NCBI RefSeq assembly: GCF_000296385.1
Contig: NZ_JH815185.1
Location: forward strand, 2,448,365-2,512,364
DNA: 64,000 bases
DNA from: Lachnoanaerobaculum sp. OBRC5-5
Lineage (GTDB): Bacteria > Bacillota > Clostridia > Lachnospirales > Lachnospiraceae
Reading direction: 5' to 3'
Positions 52,597-61,135 of the stretch are shown in pieces; within the stretch, counting starts at the first letter, position 1, and each line of letters opens with the position of its first letter. The position numbers and the translations under genes were made by a program. The notes under the pieces were generated by a model. That model ran no database searches. It was not told where the DNA came from and saw nothing but the letters and a program-made list of their open reading frames with translations.

Positions 52597-52967
52597 CCGG
52601 GAAGATGAGGTTTAAACAAATTTAAAAAAATGGAATTAGATTGACATAAAAAACATTCATGTATATAGTTATAATATAAATATTTAAGAACGAAATAGAA
52701 AGTCCTTTGTATAGAAGATGTAAATAATTGTGAAATAATGGACAATACAAAGATTCAAAGTATATAATTGTATTCTATAGTTTGAAAAAACTATTAGAAA
52801 ATATATTTTTTAGTTTTAACTGTTTTTTCATCAGTCTTGGGAAGGATAATATATGAAGAAGATTAATCCTATGCGGTATAAGAACGGCGACAGTCTATAA
52901 CTACCTTAAAAAGTATATTGTAAAAATGTTTTCTTATAGTGTTTGGAATGTTGTGGGTTGGTCATAA
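52597..52967. other. AT-rich intergenic stretch with a promoter
   Basis: TTGACA (52641-52646), 17 nt, TATAGT (52664-52669) is a good promoter, about 300 nt before the small membrane protein. A 15-codon frame at 52853-52900 (MKKINPMRYKNGDSL) may be an RHS-like fragment but is too short to assign. Nothing else is seen. Confidence 0.45.
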
Positions 52968-53261
52968 ATGTTTAAATGTATAATAATTTTAATAATTTCA
53001 ATTGTATTAGGCTTATATTTTTTATTTTGCAAAGATAATAATATATCCAGAGCCTTGGCAAATATGAAAGCAGGATATTATAATTATAATAAGATTTCTA
53101 AACTACTATCTATCTACTTTTTTGGAATAGCTGCTTCAATGGCAGTATGTATAATAGGAATAATTGTTGATAGTTTATTTTTGGAAATATTAAGTTTTTT
53201 TCTTACACTTGCTCTATATATATTTGTTTATATATATGAAGCAAATGATCATTTAAGATGA
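52968..53261 (+). CDS. Small membrane protein, DUF3784-like
   Basis: This 97-residue protein has three hydrophobic segments (about 2-20, 43-63, 68-88). The loop KAGYYNYNKISKLLS resembles the GYN..SK element of DUF3784 proteins, which have no known function. The RBS is poor. It sits at the edge of the mobile island. Confidence 0.5.
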   Translation: MFKCIIILIISIVLGLYFLFCKDNNISRALANMKAGYYNYNKISKLLSIYFFGIAASMAVCIIGIIVDSLFLEILSFFLTLALYIFVYIYEANDHLR

Positions 53262-53310
53262 TTTTTTGAAACATTATTTTTGTACAGTGATATATCAATG
53301 TTTTATATAT

Positions 53311-53363
53311 AAGGGGCTGTCGGGAAATAAGTAATTTTACTTCCCGACAGCCCCTTAAAAAAT
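53311..53363. terminator. Strong bidirectional terminator
   Basis: Perfect 16-bp stem (53311-53326 with 53341-53356), loop of 14 nt, A/T runs on both sides; serves the small membrane protein gene and tyrS. Confidence 0.9.
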
Positions 53364-53364
53364 T

Positions 53365-54591
53365 TTATTCTGATTTAACCTTGCAGAAGTTTTTCTTTCC
53401 TCTCTTAACAAGAAGTCCTTCGCCTGCAAAATCTTCTTTTGTAAAAGTTTTCTTTACATCATTTATAACTTCACCTTCTATGTAAACACCGCCCTGTTCG
53501 ATATTTCTTCTGGCTTCGGATCTGGTCTTTGAAAGTCCGCTTACTACAAGCACACCTGAAAGATCTATAGTACCGTCTCTGTAATCCTCATCCTGCAGAA
53601 CATATGTAGGAACATTGCTCATATCGCCACCGCCTACAAATAGAGACTTGCTTGCTGCATTTGCCTTATCGGCCTCTTCCTTGCCATGTACAAGCTCTGT
53701 AAGATGCATTGCAAGGATTTCCTTAGCTTCATTAAGTTTGGCACCTTCCCATTTGGACATTTCCTCTATCTGCTCAAGAGGAAGGAAGGTAAGCATCCTA
53801 AGGCATGTGAGAACGTCAGCATCAGGAAGATTTCTCCAGTACTGATAGAACTCAAAAGGAGTTGTTTTATTTGGATCAAGCCAAACTGCACCACCTACAG
53901 TCTTACCCATCTTTTTACCCTCAGAGTTCAGTAAAAGAGTAATAGTCATAGCATGTGCATCTTTTCCAAGCTTTCTTCTGATAAGCTCGGTACCGCCAAG
54001 CATATTTGACCACTGATCGTCACCACCGAACTGCATATTGCAGCCGTAGTCAAGGAAAAGCTTATAGAAGTCAAAACTTTGAAGTATCATATAGTTAAAC
54101 TCAAGGAATGAGAGTCCGTTTGCCATACGGTTTTCATAACATTTTGCTCTGAGCATATTGTTGACTGAAAAATGCGGACCTATATCACGGATAAATTCCA
54201 TATAGTTGAGATCTCTAAGCCAATCGGCATTGTTTACCATTCTGGCTTTATCCTCACCGAATTCAATAAAGCGACTCATCTGCTTTTTGAAACATTCACA
54301 GTTGTGATCGATATCTTCTATAGTAAGCACCTTTCTAAGGTCACTTCTTCCTGAAGGATCCCCAATCATACCGGTACCTCCACCTACCAAAGCGATAGGC
54401 TTGTTGCCTGCCATCTGTAGTCTCTTCATAAGGCAAAGCGCCATAAAATGACCTACATGTAAGCTGTCTGCTGTAGGGTCGAAACCGATATAGAATGTGG
54501 CTTCTCCGTTATTTATCATTTTGCTGATTTCTTCTTCATTTGTAACCTGGGCAATAAGTCCTCTTGCCTTTAATTCATCATAACAATTCAT
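53365..54591 (-). CDS. tyrS: Tyrosyl-tRNA synthetase
   Basis: This 408-residue class Ic synthetase charges tRNA-Tyr. The HIGH-type motif is HVGH (residues 45-48), the Tyr-binding block is YMILQSFDFYKLF, QFGGDDQWSN follows, and the KMSKS-type loop is KMGKTVGG (about 233). A C-terminal S4 RNA-binding domain (about 345-408) is present. The 244-nt upstream region contains overlapping GAACTTT dyads but no T-box signature. Confidence 0.93.
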   Translation of the reverse strand: MNCYDELKARGLIAQVTNEEEISKMINNGEATFYIGFDPTADSLHVGHFMALCLMKRLQMAGNKPIALVGGGTGMIGDPSGRSDLRKVLTIEDIDHNCECFKKQMSRFIEFGEDKARMVNNADWLRDLNYMEFIRDIGPHFSVNNMLRAKCYENRMANGLSFLEFNYMILQSFDFYKLFLDYGCNMQFGGDDQWSNMLGGTELIRRKLGKDAHAMTITLLLNSEGKKMGKTVGGAVWLDPNKTTPFEFYQYWRNLPDADVLTCLRMLTFLPLEQIEEMSKWEGAKLNEAKEILAMHLTELVHGKEEADKANAASKSLFVGGGDMSNVPTYVLQDEDYRDGTIDLSGVLVVSGLSKTRSEARRNIEQGGVYIEGEVINDVKKTFTKEDFAGEGLLVKRGKKNFCKVKSE

Positions 54592-54678
54592 ACATATCCA
54601 TCCTTTATTTATTGCAGCTTCGGCTGATAAAAATTCATAAAAAGAAGTATAACAAAGTAATTAAAAAGAATCAAGCTT

Positions 54679-54708
54679 GAACTTTGAATATTTAAAGTTC
54701 AGAACTTT
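54679..54708. repeat. Overlapping GAACTTT/AAAGTTC dyads between tyrS and DAHP synthase
   Basis: GAACTTT (54679-54685), AAAGTTC (54694-54700) and GAACTTT (54702-54708) form two inverted repeats that share the middle arm, placed between divergent aromatic amino-acid genes. Confidence 0.55.
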
Positions 54709-54850
54709 AAAGCAATAAAGACTTGATAATTTTTTACGATTAATTTATACTGTTAAAATATTACGGACAAAAATGCCGTATGACTATAAATACATTAAGT
54801 AAAGTTTCACATAATTTAAGTTTGAAACATATATAATGAAAGAGGCAACT

Positions 54851-55879
54851 ATGGGAATAAAATATATTAGAAATCTTCCGAGTCCGGAAGAAATCATAGA
54901 AAAGTATCCTTTAAGTAAAGAACTTGTGGCAAAGAAAAAAGAATTTGATAAAGAAATAGCTGATGTAATCACAGGAAACAGCAAAAAGTTTTTGGCTGTA
55001 ATAGGTCCTTGTTCTGCAGATAATGAGGATTCCGTGCTTGATTACGCAAGCAGACTTGTAAAAGTGGCGAAGGAAGTCAAGGATAAAATAATAGTTATTC
55101 CAAGAGTCTATACAAATAAACCCAGAACCAACGGAGACGGATATAAGGGGCTTTTGCATCAGCCGAATCCTGAGAAAAAGCCCAATGTACATGAGGGAAT
55201 TATCGCAATCAGAAAGATGCATCTTAGAGTTATAGAAGAAACGGGGTTATTTACAGCAGATGAGATGCTCTACCCTGACAATCTCGGATACCTGGATGAT
55301 TTAATGAGTTATATTGCAGTCGGTGCGAGGTCTGTGGAAAATCAGCAGCACAGACTTACATCGTCAGGAGTTGATGTACCTGTAGGTATGAAAAATCCTA
55401 CAAGCGGTGATATGTCCGTAATGCTCAATGCGATATATGCCGCACAGCAGTCACATGAGTTTATCTATAGAAACTTTGAGATAAAGACTGACGGAAATCC
55501 TTTATCACATGCAATACTCAGAGGTGCGGTAAATAAGCACGGCCAGTGCCTGCCGAACTATCACTATGAGGATCTTAGACTTCTTTTGGATCTCTATATG
55601 GAAAGAGATATTAAAAATCCTGCCGTTATTGTGGATGCAAATCATTCAAATTCAAATAAGAAGTATAAAGAGCAGGTTCGTATAGTAAAAGAGGTGTTAC
55701 ACTCTATGAGATATTCACAGGAGATAGGAAATTTTGTAAAGGGTGTAATGATTGAGAGCTATATAGAAGAAGGAAACCAGAAAATTGAGGAGCATATATA
55801 CGGAAAATCTATTACAGATCCATGCTTAGGATTTGAAGATTCAAAGAAGCTCCTTTTGGAAATGGCTGAAATGTTATAA
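54851..55879 (+). CDS. 3-deoxy-7-phosphoheptulonate synthase (DAHP synthase, type I)
   Basis: This enzyme of about 342 residues condenses phosphoenolpyruvate and erythrose 4-phosphate, the first step of aromatic amino-acid synthesis. Family blocks: VIGPCSADNEDSVLDYASRL, VIPRVYTNKPRT, SYIAVGARSVENQQHR, VGMKNPTSGD and IVDANHSNSNKKY (metal His). It is the AroF/G/H branch. AAAGAGG picks ATG 54851 over an in-frame ATG at 54836. Its stop overlaps the nrdG start. Confidence 0.92.
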   Translation: MGIKYIRNLPSPEEIIEKYPLSKELVAKKKEFDKEIADVITGNSKKFLAVIGPCSADNEDSVLDYASRLVKVAKEVKDKIIVIPRVYTNKPRTNGDGYKGLLHQPNPEKKPNVHEGIIAIRKMHLRVIEETGLFTADEMLYPDNLGYLDDLMSYIAVGARSVENQQHRLTSSGVDVPVGMKNPTSGDMSVMLNAIYAAQQSHEFIYRNFEIKTDGNPLSHAILRGAVNKHGQCLPNYHYEDLRLLLDLYMERDIKNPAVIVDANHSNSNKKYKEQVRIVKEVLHSMRYSQEIGNFVKGVMIESYIEEGNQKIEEHIYGKSITDPCLGFEDSKKLLLEMAEML

Positions 55880-56427
55880 TGAATTATGCAAATATAAAAT
55901 ATGATGATATAGCAAACGGTCCGGGAGTAAGGACTTCTCTGTTTGTATCAGGTTGTACACATGCGTGCAAAGGTTGCTTTAACGAGACGGCATGGGATTT
56001 TAAATACGGTGAAGAATTTACAGATGAAACTATAGAGGATATATTAAAATCTGTAGAGCCCGAGTATATATCGGGAATTACCATACTTGGCGGAGAACCT
56101 ATGGAAAAGGCAAATCAAAAGGGAATACTGCCGCTTATAGAGGAGTTTAAAAAAAGATATCCTGATAAAAACCTTTGGATATATTCAGGGTACACCTATG
56201 ATGTGGACCTTGTTCCGGGCGGAAGAGCCTATTTTGATGAAACATCGAAAATCCTATCGCTTTGTGATGTGATGGTGGACGGTGAGTTTGTACAGGAACT
56301 CTATGATATTACATTGAGATTTAGGGGAAGTTCAAATCAGAGAATTATAGATGTGAAACAAAGTGCTAAAGAAGGAAAGACAGTACTTTGGGAGGGAGAT
56401 GCCACATTTGCCGACCACAGCATGTAG
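55879..56427 (+). CDS. nrdG: Anaerobic ribonucleotide reductase activating protein NrdG
   Basis: This 182-residue radical-SAM enzyme generates the glycyl radical on NrdD. The [4Fe-4S] motif CxxxCxxC is Cys26, Cys30 and Cys33 in SGCTHACKGCFN; TILGGEPMEKAN is the SAM-contact glycine block. It is separated from nrdD by about 10 kb and instead coupled to the DAHP synthase gene (one-base overlap), which is unusual. No NrdR box is apparent close upstream. Confidence 0.92.
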   Translation: MNYANIKYDDIANGPGVRTSLFVSGCTHACKGCFNETAWDFKYGEEFTDETIEDILKSVEPEYISGITILGGEPMEKANQKGILPLIEEFKKRYPDKNLWIYSGYTYDVDLVPGGRAYFDETSKILSLCDVMVDGEFVQELYDITLRFRGSSNQRIIDVKQSAKEGKTVLWEGDATFADHSM

Positions 56428-57088
56428 ATCGCTTGAAAACGATCTTCTTATAACAGATGATAAAAAATCTTATACAGGCGGAAATCAAGGCTGGTTTCTA
56501 AACCTTGGCTATAAAGATATAGAAGAATACGGTTGCGGAATAATTGCCATATGCAATTTTTTGATGTGCTTTTGGAAGTCTGTATATAAGAGCAAAAATA
56601 CAGTAAGCAAAAATACATTTACAGCCTTTGTACTTATGGTCTACAGGAAGTATTTAAATATACTTGATACACCTCTTATAAAGGGACTGACAGGATTTGC
56701 CCTTGCAAGAGGAATAAATTCTTATTTCAGAGAAAATAAACTTTCTTTGAAAGCAAGATGGGGATTGGGATACAATATACTTTCAAAGGTAAATAAAAGT
56801 CTGCATACAGGGATGCCTGTAATACTCGGAGTAGGACCGGATCTTTTATCTTTTCTAAAAAAGGAAAAGGGAATAGAGGTTACAGATATTCAAACCGGCA
56901 ATACAGCAAAGATATATGCACATTATGTGCTGATTTATGACTGTAAAAAAGAAAACGGAGAAGACTTTTTTTATATATCATCATGGGGTAGAGGGTATAA
57001 GCTTGCCTACAGTGATTTTATAAGATATCAAAAGAAAACATTTTTGGGATTTTTATTATCAAATATACTGGAAATACATAATATATAA
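56399..57088 (+). CDS. Papain-like (C39-type) cysteine protease fold protein
   Basis: This protein of about 229 residues overlaps the last 29 nt of nrdG in another frame. It has a plausible papain-like triad: Cys46 in EYGCGIIAICNFL, His in YAHYVLIYD and an SSWGRG tail motif, in the C39-like order. There is no signal peptide, so it is probably cytoplasmic. Substrate is unknown. GGGAGGGAG lies immediately before ATG 56399; an upstream ATG at 56363 is possible. Confidence 0.6.
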   Translation: MPHLPTTACRSLENDLLITDDKKSYTGGNQGWFLNLGYKDIEEYGCGIIAICNFLMCFWKSVYKSKNTVSKNTFTAFVLMVYRKYLNILDTPLIKGLTGFALARGINSYFRENKLSLKARWGLGYNILSKVNKSLHTGMPVILGVGPDLLSFLKKEKGIEVTDIQTGNTAKIYAHYVLIYDCKKENGEDFFYISSWGRGYKLAYSDFIRYQKKTFLGFLLSNILEIHNI

Positions 57089-57093
57089 ATGAG

Positions 57094-57134
57094 GGATACT
57101 ATGGAAGAAAAAAATTTTTTGTAGTATCCTTTTA
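57094..57134 (+). terminator. Terminator before the two-component system
   Basis: GGATACTA (57094-57101) with TAGTATCC (57122-57129), then TTTTATT. Confidence 0.7.
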
Positions 57135-57158
57135 TTATACATTTTTAGGATGGCATTT

Positions 57159-58622
57159 ATGAGAAAAAAAGTTTTAAATCAATCAATAAAAGTAAAAATC
57201 GGTATCTTCATTATTGCCGTAGTTTCTGCGTTGATAGTGAATTTATGTTTTGATTTTTTTGTTGTGGAATATACCTCTTCAGGTTTCGGTGAGATAATAA
57301 ATGAGATATCGCTTTGTTATGAGTTGCAGGATGCGATGACAAAAGAAAAGGCGGACTTTAGCATCTTTATAAGAAACAGGGACAATATAGATGAATTGTT
57401 GGCAAGTTGCAAAAGAACGGATGAAATAGTTGACAAGTTGAAACTTGATATAATGCATATGGATAATGAAAGATATGCCAAAATATGGAGTATAAAAAAC
57501 AGCTATCCGGTATATGCGGCCAAAAGACAGGAAATACTGGATGATAAATATGAAGCCAAGGACTTTATAGAAAAAGTATATAATGTGTATGAAATGCAGG
57601 ATTATCTGATAAGCTATGGGGAAAGACTGATGGATGTTACTCTCAGTGAGAAAAATGCCATATATCAAAAGAGATCCGAATTCTTTAAGAAAATGCCTCT
57701 TGTACTGGGGATAATACTGATACCTATCATAGTATTGATAATTTATATGGCATTCAAGCTACAGGCTCTTATAATCTCACCGATAAACAGGATGGTTGAG
57801 ATATCAAAAAATATTGCCAAAAATGATTTTTCAGATAAGGATATCATAATACGCAATAAGGATGAGATGGGAGATTTGACAAATGCCTTTAACAAGATGA
57901 AGCATGCCACCTCGGTATATATTTCAAGTTTGGAGGAAAGGTATGAGCTTTCGGAACTTTTGCACAAAGAGGCCATGGAAAAGATGAACATGGAAAAAAG
58001 GCTCAATGAGGCAAGATTTGACCTGCTTAAAAATCAGATCAATCCGCATTTTTTATTTAATACCTTAAATATCATAGCGGCTTCGGCCAATCTGGAAGAT
58101 GCCAAGGATACCGAGGATATGATAAGGGCACTTGGAAATATATTCAGATACAGCTTAAAGACCGATGAAAAGCAGGTGAGTCTTGAGAGGGAACTGAGTA
58201 TTGTAAATGATTATATGTATATACAAAAGATGCGCTTCGGTGACCGTGTTTCATACGATATAGTTTCAAAAGTTGAAAATGATAAGGTGTATATTCCGTC
58301 ATTTTCACTTCAGCCTATAGTGGAAAATGCGATAGTACATGGGATTTCCAAAAAGGAAGAGGGCGGTAAGGTAGTCATAAGAGTATGGGAAAGAGAAAAT
58401 ATGCTTCACATTATTGTTGCGGACACAGGTGTCGGAATGAGTACTGAAAGGCTTAATCAGCTGAAAGATTTTATGAGAGAGAGGCCTACCGCAAAACTCG
58501 GAATAGGTTTCGGAAATATCTATAAGCGTATAAAGAATATATATAAAACAGGTGATTTGAGAATATACTCCAAAGAAGGAAAGATGACAGTGGTATATTT
58601 TCTGATACCGCAAACCGTTTAG
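57159..58622 (+). CDS. Sensor histidine kinase (LytS/YehU-type His_kinase)
   Basis: This 487-residue membrane kinase has two membrane segments (about 10-33 and 178-200) bounding an external domain of about 145 residues, a HAMP domain (about 200-255; ISPINRMVEISKNIAKNDF), a coiled linker, a His_kinase domain with the phospho-His at 297 in NQINPHFLFNTLN, and a HATPase domain with VENAIVHGI and DTGVGMS. AGGA at 57147-57150 selects ATG 57159. It is followed 12 nt later by its response regulator and then the TRAP genes. Confidence 0.92.
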   Translation: MRKKVLNQSIKVKIGIFIIAVVSALIVNLCFDFFVVEYTSSGFGEIINEISLCYELQDAMTKEKADFSIFIRNRDNIDELLASCKRTDEIVDKLKLDIMHMDNERYAKIWSIKNSYPVYAAKRQEILDDKYEAKDFIEKVYNVYEMQDYLISYGERLMDVTLSEKNAIYQKRSEFFKKMPLVLGIILIPIIVLIIYMAFKLQALIISPINRMVEISKNIAKNDFSDKDIIIRNKDEMGDLTNAFNKMKHATSVYISSLEERYELSELLHKEAMEKMNMEKRLNEARFDLLKNQINPHFLFNTLNIIAASANLEDAKDTEDMIRALGNIFRYSLKTDEKQVSLERELSIVNDYMYIQKMRFGDRVSYDIVSKVENDKVYIPSFSLQPIVENAIVHGISKKEEGGKVVIRVWERENMLHIIVADTGVGMSTERLNQLKDFMRERPTAKLGIGFGNIYKRIKNIYKTGDLRIYSKEGKMTVVYFLIPQTV

Positions 58623-58634
58623 GAAGGAGAAAAT

Positions 58635-59357
58635 GTGAATTTACTGATAGCTGATGATGAAAACCTTGAGCTTAAGGTACTTGAAAAAACAATTAAGAAG
58701 TTTTTTTTAAATGAGCTTGATATTTTCATGGCAAGTAACGGAAAGCAGGCGGCAGGTATAGTTGAAAATACAGATATAAATATTGCACTTTTGGATATTG
58801 AAATGCCGGGTATGAACGGAATAGAGTTGGCAAAGCTTATAAGAGAGAAGAATCCTGATTGTGTTATCATATTTATAACGGCATATGACAGATTTGAATA
58901 CGCCATAGAGGCTATGCATATAAAGGCATTTGACTATCTTTTGAAGCCGTGGAAGGAGGAAAAGCTTACAGGACTTATCACTGAAGCCATATCAAGTATA
59001 AAAGAAATAAGTTTTGATGACGGTAAAAGTGAAAATCTTCAGGATTCACAAAAAAGCATTATAAAAAAATATATAAAGGAAAATTATAAAAGAGATATAA
59101 GTGCCGGTGATGTGGCAGGTATACTTGGTTATTCTGATGTTTATTTTTCAAAGATATTTAAGCAGCTCTTTGATGATACCTTTATAAATTATCTGACCAA
59201 TCTGAGAATAGAAAAGGCAAAGGTACTTTTAAAGGATGTCAGCTTTAATATAAAAGAAGTCGGTGCAAGTGTGGGGTATACGGATTCAAACTACTTTACA
59301 AAGGTTTTTAAAAGAGCTGTAGGAATGAGTCCTTCAGAGTACAGGGGTAACATTTAA
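58635..59357 (+). CDS. Response regulator, AraC-type DNA-binding
   Basis: This 240-residue regulator starts with GTG (AGGAAGGAG upstream). The receiver domain (1-115) has Asp7/Asp8, phospho-Asp54 in ALLDIEMPG, Thr82 and Lys104. The C-terminal pair of AraC helix-turn-helices (about 140-240) includes SNYFTKVFKRAVGMSPSEYR. It is the YesN-type partner of the upstream kinase and probably activates the TRAP genes. Confidence 0.93.
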   Translation: MNLLIADDENLELKVLEKTIKKFFLNELDIFMASNGKQAAGIVENTDINIALLDIEMPGMNGIELAKLIREKNPDCVIIFITAYDRFEYAIEAMHIKAFDYLLKPWKEEKLTGLITEAISSIKEISFDDGKSENLQDSQKSIIKKYIKENYKRDISAGDVAGILGYSDVYFSKIFKQLFDDTFINYLTNLRIEKAKVLLKDVSFNIKEVGASVGYTDSNYFTKVFKRAVGMSPSEYRGNI

Positions 59358-59483
59358 TTTAAAGATTAAAAATTTACTGATTATATTAAAATATTACCAT
59401 TCACATAAGTTTTTCTTAAATATAGAATATATAAAAGAGATGTAAGACTTTTTAGTCTTAAGTATTTATTTTTTGGAGGAACA

Positions 59484-60542
59484 ATGAAAAAGAGATTTTT
59501 TGCATTAGCAATCGCTACATTAGCATTATCAGCTTGCGGACTTAAGAGTCCTGAGACAACAACAACTGCAGCAAACAGCAACGAAACAACTGCTGCAAAG
59601 GCAGACGGCGGTAGCGAGGGTGCAGAGGTAACCTTGGTTTATGCGGAGGTAAACCCGCTTGATACAATCGTAGGACAGAGCGGTACGGCATTCAAGGAGA
59701 AGGTGGAAGAGCTTTCAGGCGGAAAGATTCATATCGATGTTCAGGCAAGCGGTGTACTCGGTTCAGAGAACGATGTACTTGACGGAATGCTTGGTGGAAC
59801 AGGTACAGTAGATATGTCAAGAATTTCAGCTTTCGCTCTTACAAGCTATGGTGCAAAGAAGGCTTCACTTCTTTCATTACCGTACACATTTAACTCAAGA
59901 GAGCATTTCTGGAAGTTTGTAGACAGTGATCTGTCAAAGGAGTTCTTAGAGGAAACATCAGATCTTAACCTTGGTATCAAGAGCTTGTACTATGGAGAGG
60001 AAGGTTTCAGACATTTCTTTACAAAGAATCCTGTAAATTCAGTTGAGGATTTAAAGGGAATGAAGATGAGAGTTTCAAATGACCCTGTAATGAACGGAAT
60101 GGTTGAGGGTCTCGGTGCATCTCCTACAGTAGTTGCATTTAATGAGCTTTATTCAGCACTTCAGACAGGTGTTGTAGACGGTGCGGAGCAGCCTATAACA
60201 AACTATAAGTCAAACGCTTTCCCTGAGGTGGCACCTAATATCATCCTTGACGGTCATACACTTGGAGCATTCCAGGTAGTAATCACAGATGACGCTTGGA
60301 ATAAGCTTACACCTGAGCAGCAGGATATCCTTGTTGAAGCAGGAAAGTATGTAGGTGAGGTAAACAGAGAAATCGCTCAAAAGGCGGAGGACAAAGTTTT
60401 AGAGGAGCTTAAGTCATCAGGTGTAAATGTTGTTGAAGTAACAGACAAAACACCTTGGAAAGAAGCTACAAAGAATGTTATCGAAAAGAACACAACTGAT
60501 CAGAAAGAATTATATCAGCAGATAGTTGACTTGGATAAATAA
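59484..60542 (+). CDS. dctP: TRAP transporter substrate-binding lipoprotein DctP
   Basis: This 352-residue DctP-family protein has a lipobox LALSACG (Cys19). The family blocks are FKEKVEELSGGKIHIDVQASG, VEDLKGMKMRVSNDPVMNGM (with the carboxylate-binding Arg) and FNELYSALQTGVVDGAEQPI. It captures an organic acid, most likely a C4-dicarboxylate or sugar acid. A small TAAGACT/AGTCTTA stem (59442-59459) lies in its leader. TTTTTGGAGG precedes the start. A hairpin follows before dctQ. Confidence 0.92.
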   Translation: MKKRFFALAIATLALSACGLKSPETTTTAANSNETTAAKADGGSEGAEVTLVYAEVNPLDTIVGQSGTAFKEKVEELSGGKIHIDVQASGVLGSENDVLDGMLGGTGTVDMSRISAFALTSYGAKKASLLSLPYTFNSREHFWKFVDSDLSKEFLEETSDLNLGIKSLYYGEEGFRHFFTKNPVNSVEDLKGMKMRVSNDPVMNGMVEGLGASPTVVAFNELYSALQTGVVDGAEQPITNYKSNAFPEVAPNIILDGHTLGAFQVVITDDAWNKLTPEQQDILVEAGKYVGEVNREIAQKAEDKVLEELKSSGVNVVEVTDKTPWKEATKNVIEKNTTDQKELYQQIVDLDK

Positions 60543-60549
60543 TATTATG

Positions 60550-60573
60550 CCTCTTGGAGACTTCTCCAAGAGG
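60550..60573 (+). promoter_or_regulatory. Intercistronic stem-loop between dctP and dctQ
   Basis: Perfect 10-bp stem CCTCTTGGAG/CTCCAAGAGG with an ACTT loop, not followed by a strong T run. It may protect the dctP transcript or attenuate downstream transcription. Confidence 0.6.
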
Positions 60574-60598
60574 TTTGTTGATAGAATAAGAGGTAATT

Positions 60599-61135
60599 AT
60601 GTCAGATTTTTTTAAGGCGGTAGATAAAATAAAGCCGGCATATGATGCTACATACAAATTTGTTTTGCTTATTTGTAAACTTTTATTGATAGGAGATATT
60701 GCCATCACAACAATGGCGGTTGCCGGAAGATATATATCATTTATACCGGATCCTGCATGGAGTGAGGAGATAGTTCTTACATTTATGGCATATATGGCAG
60801 TGCTTTCAGCCGCACTTGCAATAAGAAGAGGCGCACATATCAGAATGACGGCCTTTGATCCGTATCTGCCTAAGAGTGTTGTAAGATTTTTGGATGTGCT
60901 TTCAGATGTTGCGGTTTTGATACTTGCAGTGGTAATGATAGTGGTAGGCTGGAAATATGCTATGAAGATTGGTGCAAAGGGTACTTATGTAAGTATGCCG
61001 GGACTTTCAAAATTCTGGCAGTACTTCCCGATACCTTTAGCAGGTGTTGCAATGTTAATATTTGAGCTTGAGGCACTTTATAACCATATAAAGGCTATTT
61101 GCTTAAAAGAAGATCCTAAGGAGGTGCAGGCATGA
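60599..61135 (+). CDS. dctQ: TRAP transporter small permease DctQ
   Basis: This 178-residue protein has four membrane segments and the DctQ motif DPAWSEEIVLTFMAYMAVLSA followed by RRGAHIRMTAF. It links the substrate-binding protein with DctM. AATAAGAGG precedes the ATG; it overlaps dctM by 4 nt. Confidence 0.9.
   Translation: MSDFFKAVDKIKPAYDATYKFVLLICKLLLIGDIAITTMAVAGRYISFIPDPAWSEEIVLTFMAYMAVLSAALAIRRGAHIRMTAFDPYLPKSVVRFLDVLSDVAVLILAVVMIVVGWKYAMKIGAKGTYVSMPGLSKFWQYFPIPLAGVAMLIFELEALYNHIKAICLKEDPKEVQA

Noticed and set aside
52853..52900. RHS-repeat fragment (NPMRYK)
   Set aside because: Fifteen codons are too few to assign; kept only as a note.
54592..54850. T-box riboswitch upstream of tyrS
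   Set aside because: No AGGGTGGNACCGCG-type T-box sequence or specifier stem on the minus strand; only a dyad is seen.
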